Source: Halanaerobium congolense
Lineage (GTDB): Bacteria > Bacillota > Halanaerobiia > Halanaerobiales > Halanaerobiaceae
DNA length: 64,000 bases
Reading direction: 5' to 3'
Assembly: GCF_004366375.1 (NCBI RefSeq)
Contig: NZ_SOEF01000007.1
Span: forward strand, 25,474-89,473
Under the pieces are notes generated by a model. The model was not told the DNA's origin. It ran no database searches and was given only the letters and a program-made list of their open reading frames with translations. Position numbers and translations under genes: made by a program. Of this stretch, positions 6,514 through 15,329 are shown piece by piece; the stretch's first letter is position 1, and each line of letters opens with the position of its first letter.

Positions 6514-8982
6514 ATGGCTGCTAAAAAGATAGATTTGATCACAGTTAAAAATGATAAACTTTCTTTAAACATCAAGGGTAAACCTCTGCATCCTGATCAC
6601 GAAAAAGAATTTCCGGAGGCAAATAAAGCTCAGGCTGTCTGCAGCTTCAGCTCAACTTTAAAAGAGAACTTTGATTTTAAATATCACGATCCAGAAATAG
6701 ATCAGCTCAAGTTGAGCCCTTATAATTCTATTAAAAGCTATCCCCTCTTTTTTGAATATCAAAACTATGATTTTTATCTGGAAGCCGAAATGCCGATTGA
6801 GATCTACCATCCCAATCGCGAGATCAGAGAATCTCTGTCACATCCTAATGATAATCCCAATGTGCTTTACGGCAGCATCAACTTCGGCAGTGATATCGGT
6901 TATTCTGAGTTTGAAATTCGCAGTAACTCTCAGGTGGTTTTAACTTTCAAACTGGAAGTTTTTCCGAGTAAAATTGACTACCAAAAGGACTACAGTCAGC
7001 TTTTAGAGGAAGTCAATAAGGAAGTATATAATTTGGCTTATGATTTTTTGAGAAAGACCTACCAGCAGATGAAAATTTCCGAAAAGCAGAATATCACCGA
7101 AGCTGAATTTTTTGTAATTATTGAAAATATTTTTGAAGATTTATTTAAAGCACTTAAAAGAGTAGAAGAGTCACCACACCACAGGATTATTCGAAAGCGT
7201 AATGTTAGGCCTGCCGCGAGAGTCAAAAAAGTGGGTCGACAAAGCCTCAAGTGGTTGAATAAAAACAGCCGCCATTATGACCAGGAGCTCAAGCTGCCGG
7301 AAAAGATGCTGGCAGTTGAGAAAAAGCTGAGCTATGATAATTTTGAAAATAAGTTTATCAAATGGAGTTTCTCAGAGCTGATCAAAAGGCTTAAACATTT
7401 TAAAGTAAATTACCGCAGTTCCAAGCTTAATCCGGATCAGGATTTGATTGCTGAAATCGATAAGATGATCAGAAAGCTTAAATTAAAACTCAAGCATTCA
7501 TTCTTGGCTGAGGTGGGTGAGCTGCAGAAGATTGATTCGATTTCTTTGGTGCTGCAGATGGCCCCCGGCTACAAGGAATTATATAAATATTACCTGATGC
7601 TTTTAAAGGGGCTTTCTCTGAATGGCTATATCTTCAGGCTTTCAATTAAGGAACTCTGGCAGCTATATGAATACTGGACTTTTCTTAAATTAAATAGTCT
7701 GCTCCAGGATAAATATAGGATGGTTAAAAACAACATCATTGAGCTGGATTACAGCGGCATCAATGTTACCCTTTCTCAAGGAGCTTCGGCAGAGGTCGAA
7801 TATCAGAATCCAATCACCGGGGAGAACTTTACTTTAAGCTATAACAGAGCAAGCGGAGATTCTATTACCACCAATCAGAAGCCGGATAATATTCTTTCAC
7901 TCAGCAAAAATGATTCTGACAATCAGTATAAGTTCATTTTTGATGCTAAATACAGGCTCAATAATGCAGAAGAAGGTACAGGATATGGCAAAAGGTACAA
8001 TGGTATTCCTGGCCCGGAAGAATCAGATATCAATACCATGCACCGCTACCGGGATGCAGTAGCCGCAGAAATGGGAGAAGACTACCGGCGGACAATGGTT
8101 GGGGCCTATGTGCTCTTTCCCTACCACGATCAGGAAAAGTTTAAAGAACACAAATTCTACCAGAGCATTGTTCAGGTCAATATTGGAGCCTTTCCCTTTT
8201 TACCCGGCAGCACAGAACTGCTAGCTGACTTTTTAGAAAATATAATTGACGAATCAGCTCAGAGCAATTTTGAGCGCAACCTGCTGCCGGCTGCTGCGGA
8301 TGAATTCAGACCTGAGCCTGAATTTAAGGTTGATCTGCTGCTCGGATCACTGCGCAGCAAAAAGCAGCTGAAGTATCTGCTTGACAATAAACTCTATTAT
8401 CTACCGCTGCAGCAGTCAGTATTAAACTATAATTTAGAGTACATAGCTATTTTTCAGAGTAAAGCAAAGTTTGGCAGAGAGAGTGGAGTCCGCTATTACG
8501 GCAAAATTAAGAATAAAAAAATAATCAAAAGAGAAGAAATTGATTTTCCTTCCAACAGCAAAAATTCTGATCAGGATTATCTGCTTTTTGAAGTTGAAAG
8601 CTGGCAGCAGCTCGGTAAAAAAATTAAAGCAGAGGGTTATGGAGTCAGCGGCAGCCATATTTATTCCAACCTGATGCTGCTCAAAAAAGCAGATACTCTG
8701 CCTGAACTTAGCATCCGCTCTCTAAAAGAGTGGCGGCTCTGGTTGGAGTTGAAGCGGCTCAAGGAAAATATTAAGCTTAAATTTAAGAATAATAATTTAG
8801 ATCAAAATAAAGAGATTGAAGGTTTTAAGATTGGAGAAGTAACGATTAAGTTCAAAGAAGATAAACTACTGGCTAAATTAAAAACAAAACGGCTGGAGTT
8901 TTCTCAGTCAGATTTTTTGCAAAATCCAAGAGCCATTTTGAATAAGATTATGGGGCTTTTTGAGGCAGAAGCTGACGATTAG
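6514..8982 (+). CDS. DUF2357 / PD-(D/E)XK nuclease, McrC-like effector
   Basis: The 822-residue protein has an N-terminal beta-rich part and DUF2357-like region (to about residue 330), then a PD-(D/E)XK nuclease core: PDNILSLS (457-464), FDAKYR (from 476; D477, K479) and DINTMHRYRDA, which are typical of the PDDEXK_7 family. Family members are the nuclease partners of McrB-like GTPases or related AAA+ motors in defence systems. Here no motor gene is adjacent; only UPF0158 lies upstream and an MFS gene downstream. Codon use is noticeably richer in G and C (CTG, GCC, CAG) than in its neighbours, consistent with transfer. It starts at an ATG with AAGGTGAT upstream. Confidence 0.8.
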   Translation: MAAKKIDLITVKNDKLSLNIKGKPLHPDHEKEFPEANKAQAVCSFSSTLKENFDFKYHDPEIDQLKLSPYNSIKSYPLFFEYQNYDFYLEAEMPIEIYHPNREIRESLSHPNDNPNVLYGSINFGSDIGYSEFEIRSNSQVVLTFKLEVFPSKIDYQKDYSQLLEEVNKEVYNLAYDFLRKTYQQMKISEKQNITEAEFFVIIENIFEDLFKALKRVEESPHHRIIRKRNVRPAARVKKVGRQSLKWLNKNSRHYDQELKLPEKMLAVEKKLSYDNFENKFIKWSFSELIKRLKHFKVNYRSSKLNPDQDLIAEIDKMIRKLKLKLKHSFLAEVGELQKIDSISLVLQMAPGYKELYKYYLMLLKGLSLNGYIFRLSIKELWQLYEYWTFLKLNSLLQDKYRMVKNNIIELDYSGINVTLSQGASAEVEYQNPITGENFTLSYNRASGDSITTNQKPDNILSLSKNDSDNQYKFIFDAKYRLNNAEEGTGYGKRYNGIPGPEESDINTMHRYRDAVAAEMGEDYRRTMVGAYVLFPYHDQEKFKEHKFYQSIVQVNIGAFPFLPGSTELLADFLENIIDESAQSNFERNLLPAAADEFRPEPEFKVDLLLGSLRSKKQLKYLLDNKLYYLPLQQSVLNYNLEYIAIFQSKAKFGRESGVRYYGKIKNKKIIKREEIDFPSNSKNSDQDYLLFEVESWQQLGKKIKAEGYGVSGSHIYSNLMLLKKADTLPELSIRSLKEWRLWLELKRLKENIKLKFKNNNLDQNKEIEGFKIGEVTIKFKEDKLLAKLKTKRLEFSQSDFLQNPRAILNKIMGLFEAEADD

Positions 8983-9092
8983 CATCTGCAAAAGGCTATG
9001 TCCACAGTGATAACTATTTTGAAAGGATTGATATCATGCTGATAATCAAGAATTATATATAATAGAAATTAGCTAATTTAGGAGAATTATAG

Positions 9093-10334
9093 ATGAATAT
9101 TAAAAAGGATAAAAACATAAAAAAATTTGGTTTTTATGGACTCTTAAAAAATCTTAAATTCTTTGAGCCATTTCTCTATATATTTTTCTTAAGTCTCGGA
9201 TTTTCATATTTTCAAATTGGAAGTTTAATTTCGATTCGAGAAATCACAAAAAATATTTTAGAAGTACCTTCAGGTATTTTTGCTGATAACTACGGCCGCA
9301 AAAAAAGTCTGCAGATATGTTTTGTTTTCTATATTTTTTCATTCATTCTTTTTTACTACAGCAGTATCTATTTAAGCATTGGTCTGGCAATGGTTTTATT
9401 TGGGATCGGAGAAGCTTTTAGAAGTGGAACTCATAAGGCAATTATCTTTTTATATCTTGACCAAAATAATATTGCAGAAAAAAAGACAGAGGTTTATGGG
9501 AGAACAAAATCGTACTCTTTAATCGGCTCAGCGATTTCTGCAGTAATTGGGGGCTTGATAGTTTTTATTGAATCAAATTACAGATTAATCTTTTTATTTT
9601 CCATATTACCTTATATACTGGATTTTATTCTAATTTCTACCTATCCTGATTATTTAGATGGAAAAACTACTAATGTTTTGGATTTAAAAGTTTTTCTCCT
9701 TTCTGGATTAGAAAGTTTTAAAAAACTGATGCTTCAGTTGAAGGATTTAAGAAAGGGAATTATAAATTCTGGAGTCTATGATGGATTTTTTAAAATTTTA
9801 AAAGATTATCTGCAGCCTGTATTAAAGCTTGAAATTATTTCACTGCCGCTGCTGCTCAGCTTTGCAAAAGAAAAAAGACTTTCAGTCCTGCTTGGATTAT
9901 CATATGCAGTTATTTATCTGATTAGTTCTTATGCGAGCCGCAATGCTTTTAAGATAAAAAATAAATTTAATGAAAGCAGTAAAAGTTTAAATCTAACCTA
10001 TATCCTAACAGTTTTCATAATTGCCATCATTGGTTTAATGATTAACAGCGGTTTTACCTATCTAATTATTATTCTCTTTATAATTTTTTATGTTATTCGA
10101 AATTTAAGAAGACCAATAATGCTTGATTATATTGCTAATATAATTGAAGAAAAAGAACGAGCAACCATGCTATCAATTGAGTCTCAATTTAGGACTATAT
10201 TTATTGTTGCTGCCGCTCCGATAATTGGATATACAGCTGATCTGTTGGGGTTACGAGCAATGTTTTTCTCAGTTTCATTAACTATGATTATTTTAAGAAG
10301 CTTATTAAAATTAGTGAGTATAAAAGAAAATTGA
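9093..10334 (+). CDS. MFS transporter
   Basis: This 413-residue membrane protein has about twelve hydrophobic segments. The loop after helix 2 reads GIFADNYGRKKSLQ, the conserved MFS A-motif (G-x3-D-x2-GRKK). It resembles the drug-efflux-like MFS group with an N-terminal FFEPFLYIFFLSLGFSYFQIG segment. The substrate cannot be deduced. The ribosome binding site is AGGAGAAT upstream of the ATG. Confidence 0.85.
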   Translation: MNIKKDKNIKKFGFYGLLKNLKFFEPFLYIFFLSLGFSYFQIGSLISIREITKNILEVPSGIFADNYGRKKSLQICFVFYIFSFILFYYSSIYLSIGLAMVLFGIGEAFRSGTHKAIIFLYLDQNNIAEKKTEVYGRTKSYSLIGSAISAVIGGLIVFIESNYRLIFLFSILPYILDFILISTYPDYLDGKTTNVLDLKVFLLSGLESFKKLMLQLKDLRKGIINSGVYDGFFKILKDYLQPVLKLEIISLPLLLSFAKEKRLSVLLGLSYAVIYLISSYASRNAFKIKNKFNESSKSLNLTYILTVFIIAIIGLMINSGFTYLIIILFIIFYVIRNLRRPIMLDYIANIIEEKERATMLSIESQFRTIFIVAAAPIIGYTADLLGLRAMFFSVSLTMIILRSLLKLVSIKEN

Positions 10335-10356
10335 GGTTTTTAATTTTGCAAAAAAA

Positions 10357-10388
10357 CCCTACTGAATGAAAATATTATTACAGTAGGG
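10357..10388. terminator. Bidirectional terminator
   Basis: CCCTACTG (10357-10364) and CAGTAGGG (10381-10388) form an 8-bp stem, with an A run on the left and a T run further right. It serves the convergent MFS and OmpA-like genes. Confidence 0.75.
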
Positions 10389-10423
10389 ATAAAAGTTTTT
10401 TGTTTAATTTTTATTGGATTAAT

Positions 10424-11455
10424 TTATTTTTTAACCAGTTCTACGCGGCGATTTTTGGCTCTTCCATTTTCAGTCTCATTGGTTGCTTTAGGAGCCAGGG
10501 GACCAACTCCAAAGGAATTAAGTCGGTTTTGATCAATATTGTAATTATTAACAAGGAATTCTACCAGAGATTCGGCTCTTCTTTCGGATAGATCTATATT
10601 ATAGTCTAAATTACCGGTGCTATCTGTATGACCCACAACATTGAGATTAAGATCAGGATTTTCTTTTAAAAGCTCTGCAATTTTGTTAATTGTTGGTTCT
10701 GATTCTTCCTTTATCTCAGCACTATCGACATCAAACTGGATACCATAAATAGCCGCCTTACCTTTACTATTAATATCCTGCATAACACTTTCAACATTGA
10801 TCAAATCTGTCTCAAGATTTGTTTCTTCAATAATAACCTGGAAGACTGCAGGCTGTCCGTCTGGCCACTTTCCTCCATAAAATCCATGTTTGGCAGTGAA
10901 AAGAGAAATATAAACATCACCTTCAGCTCGGCTCAATTTTGCTGCCAGATAGCGGCCACTTTCTTTATCTGCCCACACTCCCTCAAAGTGGGTTTCAGAA
11001 GCGTCTTTAAAATCTATCCCGTTATAAAGTGAAGTCTTAAAATCCTCATCAACACCTCCACTTTTCCTGGCTATTATTTCAAAATCTTTCCCCTTTAATG
11101 CCTGTTCATAATTTCTGAAAATTTCCAGTGAAGAATGATTTTTCGGAACAACATAGAAATGCTGTGTCATTTTACCTTCAACTCTCAGCCCTTTTTCAGT
11201 AAATTCTTTGTATTGATCACCAAATTCTGCCTTATTCAGTTTATTTAAAGGCAGAGTGAATTCATCATAATCTTTGCTTTCATAAAATCTAATATAGGAG
11301 CCTGGAAAACGGGAAATTAGAGGATGATCTATACTCCCTGTAACATCTTTATTTGGTGTGTCTTCAGGAAATGCCAGCACCGGGGTCAGAAACATGAAAA
11401 TAAGAACTGTAGTTATCAAAACTGTAGAAAATAATTTTCTCTTACTTTTACACAT
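10424..11455 (-). CDS. OmpA-family exported protein
   Basis: The 343-residue protein starts with a signal peptide (hydrophobic LFSTVLITTVLIFMFLTPVLA). The middle has no recognised catalytic motif. The C-terminal 110 residues are an OmpA-like peptidoglycan-binding domain: VVGHTDSTGNLDYNIDLS, ERRAES, and RAKNRRVEL at the very end. Such proteins tether the outer membrane to peptidoglycan, which argues for a diderm envelope. The ATG has GGGAGG ten bases upstream. It is followed on the same strand by no other gene, and preceded by another exported protein 99 bases upstream. Confidence 0.88.
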   Translation of the reverse strand: MCKSKRKLFSTVLITTVLIFMFLTPVLAFPEDTPNKDVTGSIDHPLISRFPGSYIRFYESKDYDEFTLPLNKLNKAEFGDQYKEFTEKGLRVEGKMTQHFYVVPKNHSSLEIFRNYEQALKGKDFEIIARKSGGVDEDFKTSLYNGIDFKDASETHFEGVWADKESGRYLAAKLSRAEGDVYISLFTAKHGFYGGKWPDGQPAVFQVIIEETNLETDLINVESVMQDINSKGKAAIYGIQFDVDSAEIKEESEPTINKIAELLKENPDLNLNVVGHTDSTGNLDYNIDLSERRAESLVEFLVNNYNIDQNRLNSFGVGPLAPKATNETENGRAKNRRVELVKK

Positions 11456-11554
11456 ATTATTAAACCTCCCTTTTAATTAAGAATTCTTGACCGGTAGTAA
11501 AAGTGATTCTGAAACTTTTTCTTTACATTTCCTGATCTTTTGCTGTTATAAAAT

Positions 11555-12253
11555 TTATCGTAATTCAATCCCAGTAACTTCAAATAAAGCTTCGTCATAT
11601 TCTGCTTCAGCTTCTTCTAGAGTTAAATAAGTAAAACCTACTGTCATCATAAATTCCTCAAAATCTGCCAGTTTTACAGACCCTGATTCCAATTCAGACT
11701 CTGCTAGATTGTCTGATTCTATTTTAATTATATCAATTTCTTTTTCATCTATCATTTCCTGTGTTCTGGTAACTTTAGCTTCAGAAGCAATTTTTTTAAG
11801 GTTTAATTCCTCAAAGTGATAAAAAGGAAAGAAGATAGATTGCAGAAATTTATTCTTCATTGAGTTAGCTATTGTAGCAGGAATCTGCTGTTTATCCTGT
11901 ATCAGCTTTACAATTTGACCATCATTTAACCAGAAAGTCATCTGAGAAATCTGTGATGATTTATTTGTTGAACTTTCAATAAAAATTTTATCTGTCTGAA
12001 GATTATCTACCTTTTCTTTACCCTGATACTGAAATTTAACGTTTATTTGTTGAATTTTTTCTCCTGCTTTGAAAGATGAAAACTTATATTCAAGTTTGTC
12101 AAAATTATTAACTATATCCTGTAATTTGGTAGGGGTTTTAAGCTTGTCAAAAGGAATGCCAGAACTTTCCTGAGCTAGAATTGAAATCGAAGATAATCCC
12201 AAAATTAAAATTAGTAAAGCAGCAAAAACCAGCGATTTCTTTAAATAAGTCAT
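11555..12253 (-). CDS. Exported protein of unknown function
   Basis: The 232-residue protein has a clear signal peptide (KKSLVFAALLILILG ... SILAQ) and a mature part rich in beta-strand-like segments that recall LolA/outer-membrane lipoprotein-sorting folds (FKAGEKIQQINVKFQYQG, MTFWLNDGQIVKLIQD). No catalytic motif is visible, and the LolA likeness is only a guess. GGAGG-like SD lies upstream. It is transcribed toward the OmpA-like gene and may be in the same unit. Confidence 0.7.
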   Translation of the reverse strand: MTYLKKSLVFAALLILILGLSSISILAQESSGIPFDKLKTPTKLQDIVNNFDKLEYKFSSFKAGEKIQQINVKFQYQGKEKVDNLQTDKIFIESSTNKSSQISQMTFWLNDGQIVKLIQDKQQIPATIANSMKNKFLQSIFFPFYHFEELNLKKIASEAKVTRTQEMIDEKEIDIIKIESDNLAESELESGSVKLADFEEFMMTVGFTYLTLEEAEAEYDEALFEVTGIELR

Positions 12254-12426
12254 TTTTATCCTCCCTTCTTATTATATAATTAAAGAAAAATAATTTTTTT
12301 CCTTTATATTTGATTGAATTATATAAAAATTATGACATTTATAAAAACTTTGAAAATATATTCGATTATGTCTATTTCCTGGTTTTAAAGAAGAATAAGT
12401 ATCTTCGCAGTTAGCCTTAGTCTATG

Positions 12427-12432
12427 TTATAA
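12427..12432 (+). promoter_or_regulatory. -10 element upstream of kptA
   Basis: TATAAT preceded by TGT at 12424-12426 forms an extended -10 box about 40 bases before the kptA start; no strong -35 box is visible. Confidence 0.45.
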
Positions 12433-12470
12433 TAAAAATAAATTACTAATTAAAACTTAGGTGATCTTAA

Positions 12471-13022
12471 ATGAATAGAACCAAACTTTCAAAAACTGTT
12501 TCCTATATTTTACGCCACCATCCTGAGGACTTTGATTTAAAACTGGCCGCTGATGCTTCTGTTAAAACTGATGAACTTTTAGCTGCTTTGCAGAGGAAAT
12601 TTAAAGGTATCACTAAAGCTGATCTGATTGAATTAGTAAAAAATGATGACAAAGGCCGCTTTAGCTTTTTAGAGGGGCGAAAAAGAATCAGGGCCAACTA
12701 CGGCCACAGCATAGAGGGAGTTAATCCTGACTATCAGGCTGTAAAGCCGCCCGCGATTCTCTACCACGGAACAAGGCCAGAAGTTCAGGCTAAAATAATG
12801 AATGTCGGACTGAAGCCGATGGGGAGAAATTATGTTCACTTAAGTGTTGGAGTCAAAGAAGCTGAGAAAGTGGCCGTAAGGAGAACCAATCAGCCGGTGA
12901 TTTTTAAGATAGAAGCTCTCAAAGCTCATCACGATGGTCAGAACTTTTATAAAACTGCAGAAGATATTTATCTAACAGATCAGCTTTCTGCAGACTATTT
13001 ATCATTAAACATTTGCTCCTAG
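12471..13022 (+). CDS. kptA: RNA 2'-phosphotransferase
   Basis: KptA/Tpt1 transfers an RNA 2'-phosphate to NAD, giving ADP-ribose 1'',2''-cyclic phosphate. The 183-residue protein matches in length and motifs: LSKTVSYILRHHPEDF at the start, a winged-helix-like N-terminal half, then YGHSI, LYHGT, VHLS and a C-terminal IYLT strand, which make up the NAD-binding fold. In bacteria, which lack the tRNA splicing pathway, the substrate is uncertain. AGGTGAT precedes the ATG. Confidence 0.93.
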   Translation: MNRTKLSKTVSYILRHHPEDFDLKLAADASVKTDELLAALQRKFKGITKADLIELVKNDDKGRFSFLEGRKRIRANYGHSIEGVNPDYQAVKPPAILYHGTRPEVQAKIMNVGLKPMGRNYVHLSVGVKEAEKVAVRRTNQPVIFKIEALKAHHDGQNFYKTAEDIYLTDQLSADYLSLNICS

Positions 13023-13158
13023 AAGAGTAGATGGAATTGATCAGATTGGGTCTTTAATCTTCAGGGAAAGGACAAGCTATCCTTACAGTGATAATTTAGA
13101 TAAATTTGCAGATCATTTTGTTTTAAATTTAAATATAAAAAGAGAAGGGAGCTGGATA
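13021..13158 (+). pseudogene. Unidentified coding remnant
   Basis: An open frame with coding-like composition reads RRVDGIDQIGSLIFRERT, then YPYSDNLDKFADHFVLNL, and stays in frame with the ATG at 13159. It has no start codon of its own and begins at the kptA stop. It is probably a gene tail left by a deletion; I do not recognise the parent. Confidence 0.4.
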
Positions 13159-13458
13159 ATGCTCAAATCAATATTTAAGGGTTTTACTTCAGATAAATCA
13201 GGTAAACTGTATTTGATATCAATACTAATTTTAATAATTTCTAATATAATAATCAGTGTAAATAGTAATTTATACCTGGTCGGAACTATTTCTGTTATCT
13301 TTTATGTTATTGCACTGGTCTATTATTCCAGATATATGGAACTAAAGCTCTGGGTTACTCTTCTTTTAGTTGGTGTAACCTTAGTGCCGATGGGTATCTG
13401 GATCACCTTATTTTACTTTGCACGCAAAAATTATTATATTTATCACTCGGAGGACTGA
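13159..13458 (+). CDS. Small membrane protein
   Basis: This 99-residue protein has three to four hydrophobic segments (LYLISILILIISNIIISV, LVGTISVIFYVIALVYY, LWVTLLLVGVTLVPMGIWI) and ends in a polar tail (ARKNYYIYHSED). AGAAGGGAG lies upstream of the ATG. I do not recognise a family. Confidence 0.6.
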   Translation: MLKSIFKGFTSDKSGKLYLISILILIISNIIISVNSNLYLVGTISVIFYVIALVYYSRYMELKLWVTLLLVGVTLVPMGIWITLFYFARKNYYIYHSED

Positions 13459-13462
13459 TAGT

Positions 13463-13654
13463 ATGCTGACAATAAAATGTGCTAAATGTAAGACCAAACT
13501 CTTTAAATATGAAAAGATTGGCCAGGGGAAAGTTCTCCGCTGCGGGAAAAACAAAATAACAAGACTTTATGATGGAGCAGGAGTTAAACTCAGACGCTGT
13601 AGGGTGAATTCACCTTTGAACTGCCGGCAGATTTTAATGCCAATGCTTTTTTAA
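13463..13654 (+). pseudogene. Chimeric ORF: zinc-ribbon head fused to pirin fragment
   Basis: From the ATG at 13463 (GGAGG at 13449-13453) the first 27 or so residues (LTIKCAKCKTKLFKYEKIG, GKVLRC) look like a small CxxC zinc-ribbon protein. The frame then passes into DGAGVKLRRCR, which matches residues 17-26 of the intact pirin at 38937, and finally runs out of frame to a stop. The zinc ribbon has lost its second half, so the product is unlikely to fold. It records a fusion of two decayed genes. Confidence 0.6.
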
Positions 13655-13800
13655 TTAGAAGAGCCGATTGCCTGGGGGGCCCAATTGTAATGAACAGCAG
13701 GGAAGAACTGGCAGCAGCTTCCAGAGAGCTGGATAATGGAAGCTTTATTAAAAATAAAAAAGATAAAAATCCAGAGCAGATTAATAAATTTATATTTTAG
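13569..13800 (+). pseudogene. Pirin-family remnant with internal deletion
   Basis: The first piece (DGAGVKLRRC) matches the N-terminus of the intact pirin gene at 38937. After about 13600, in another frame, the sequence reads FELPADFNANAFLIRRA, then GGPIVMNSREELAAASREL and DNGSFIKNK up to a TAG at about 13798-13800. This is the C-terminal third of pirin, with a further small deletion before GGPIVMN. Both metal-binding cupin regions are gone. Confidence 0.8.
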
Positions 13801-13899
13801 ATTAGTTAATTTCAGGTTTTTTATCATATTTTAATTTGAATTTTCTGTATTTTAGTAATATAATATATCTGATAAAGACAATATAATGGAGGTGGGAGA

Positions 13900-15189
13900 A
13901 TGAAAAAATTAGTTTACTGTGATGAAACAACTGATATTGTTGGTCCTGGAGTAGAAATGATTGATACACTGGTTTCTGGAGGAAAATTTATCACCAGAAC
14001 CAATCCTGGCTGCTGGGGAAACATGATTACTCCTAAAATTAGAAGCTGGCACGAAGTTGGTAAGCCAGTTGGAGTAGAAGGAGCAGAAGTGGGCGATGCA
14101 GTGGCAATAAAAATTGAAAATATAAATGTTTTATCCCGTGCAACCTCTTCTGGAACTGACGAGGCTCAGTCAGATTATTTTGAAAGTGATCCAGGAATTG
14201 ATAGTTACTGTCCTAACTGTGGCACTAAAAATCCAGATACATATTTAGATGGAACTGGAGAAAATGCAGTTAAATGTAAAAACTGTGATTCCCCGGTTGT
14301 TCCTTTTAAGATGCCTCATGGCTATACAATGTATTTTGATCGAAAAAGAGAATTTGGAATCACAATTGATGAAAATTTAAGCAGTGAAATTTCTAAAAAT
14401 GCTGATAAATACAGCAATTTAACTCCAGAGGGAATGCAGCATTCAATTAATGCATTTGCCAAACATGATATGCCGGGAGTTCCTGCCCGAGTAATTCCAA
14501 TGGTAGGAAATATTGGTACAGTGCCGGCAATGGATATGCCTTCTTCTCATAATGCAGGTGATTTTGCTCAGTTTTTATTGGGGGCGAAACACGAATTTGC
14601 CTGTACTGAAGATGAGCTTGATAATAGAACTGATGCTCATATGGATGTTAATGAAGTTCGGGAAGGTGCAGTTGTTATTGCTCCTGTTAAAACAAAAGGA
14701 GCTGGAGTATATATTGGTGATGTTCATGCAATGCAGGGAGATGGAGAAATTGCCGGACACACAACTGATATTGCAGCAGAAGTAGAAGTTACTGTTGATT
14801 TAATCAAAAATTTAAATAATCTCGGGCCAATTATACTTCCTAATATTGAGGATTTAACCCCTTTAACTAAGCCCTATACTGCTTCCGAAAGAGAAAAAAT
14901 TAATAAAGATGCTCAGAGTATTGGTCTGGATAATATTGAAGATGAAATGTATCCAATCCAGATGATCGGAAGCGGTGCTGATTTAAATTCAGCGGCTGCA
15001 GATGGTTTAAATAAGCTGGCTGAACTTTTAGATTATTCTCTTGATGAAGTAAAAAACCGAGTCACAATTAATGGAGATATCAGCATTGGAAGAGCTCCGG
15101 GGGTAGTTAATATAACAATGCTGACCCCAATTTCTAAACTTGAAAATATAAATTTAGCTGATTTAGTTAAAGAACATTATAACAACTAA
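13900..15189 (+). CDS. Acetamidase/formamidase family protein
   Basis: Members hydrolyse short amides such as formamide and acetamide to ammonia and the acid. The 429-residue protein carries the signature GDVHAMQGDGEIAGH (from residue 273) and VPARVIPMVGNIG, PSSHNAGDF. It also has a four-cysteine zinc ribbon inserted near residues 104-129 (CPNC ... CKNC), seen in the longer members of this family. The ATG has GGAGGTGGGAG upstream. Its neighbours are a pirin remnant upstream and the TrmO-FmdE fusion downstream. The actual substrate is not known. Confidence 0.85.
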   Translation: MKKLVYCDETTDIVGPGVEMIDTLVSGGKFITRTNPGCWGNMITPKIRSWHEVGKPVGVEGAEVGDAVAIKIENINVLSRATSSGTDEAQSDYFESDPGIDSYCPNCGTKNPDTYLDGTGENAVKCKNCDSPVVPFKMPHGYTMYFDRKREFGITIDENLSSEISKNADKYSNLTPEGMQHSINAFAKHDMPGVPARVIPMVGNIGTVPAMDMPSSHNAGDFAQFLLGAKHEFACTEDELDNRTDAHMDVNEVREGAVVIAPVKTKGAGVYIGDVHAMQGDGEIAGHTTDIAAEVEVTVDLIKNLNNLGPIILPNIEDLTPLTKPYTASEREKINKDAQSIGLDNIEDEMYPIQMIGSGADLNSAAADGLNKLAELLDYSLDEVKNRVTINGDISIGRAPGVVNITMLTPISKLENINLADLVKEHYNN

Positions 15190-15212
15190 AAATAAAAATA
15201 TTTATAAATGAG

Positions 15213-15245
15213 CAGCCTCGATAACAATTTACGAGGCTGTTTTTT
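15213..15245 (+). terminator. Intrinsic terminator of the amidase gene
   Basis: CAGCCTCG (15213-15220) pairs with CGAGGCTG (15232-15239), followed by six T. Confidence 0.88.
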
Positions 15246-15329
15246 GTAATAAATCTTTTTTAATGGTAAAATTAAAGCAAGGAAAGTTAAAGCTAATAAT
15301 GAGTTTTAGAACATCAGAGGGAGATGACT

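Noticed and set aside
6514..8982. A complete McrBC or CoCoNuT-type defence system
   Set aside because: No McrB-like GTPase or other motor gene is adjacent.
10400..10591. Plus-strand ORF of 63 codons opposite the OmpA-like gene
   Set aside because: It is antisense to a conserved OmpA domain and crosses the terminator region.
14513..14785. 90-codon ORF within the amidase gene
   Set aside because: Out-of-frame shadow of a conserved region, without start signals.
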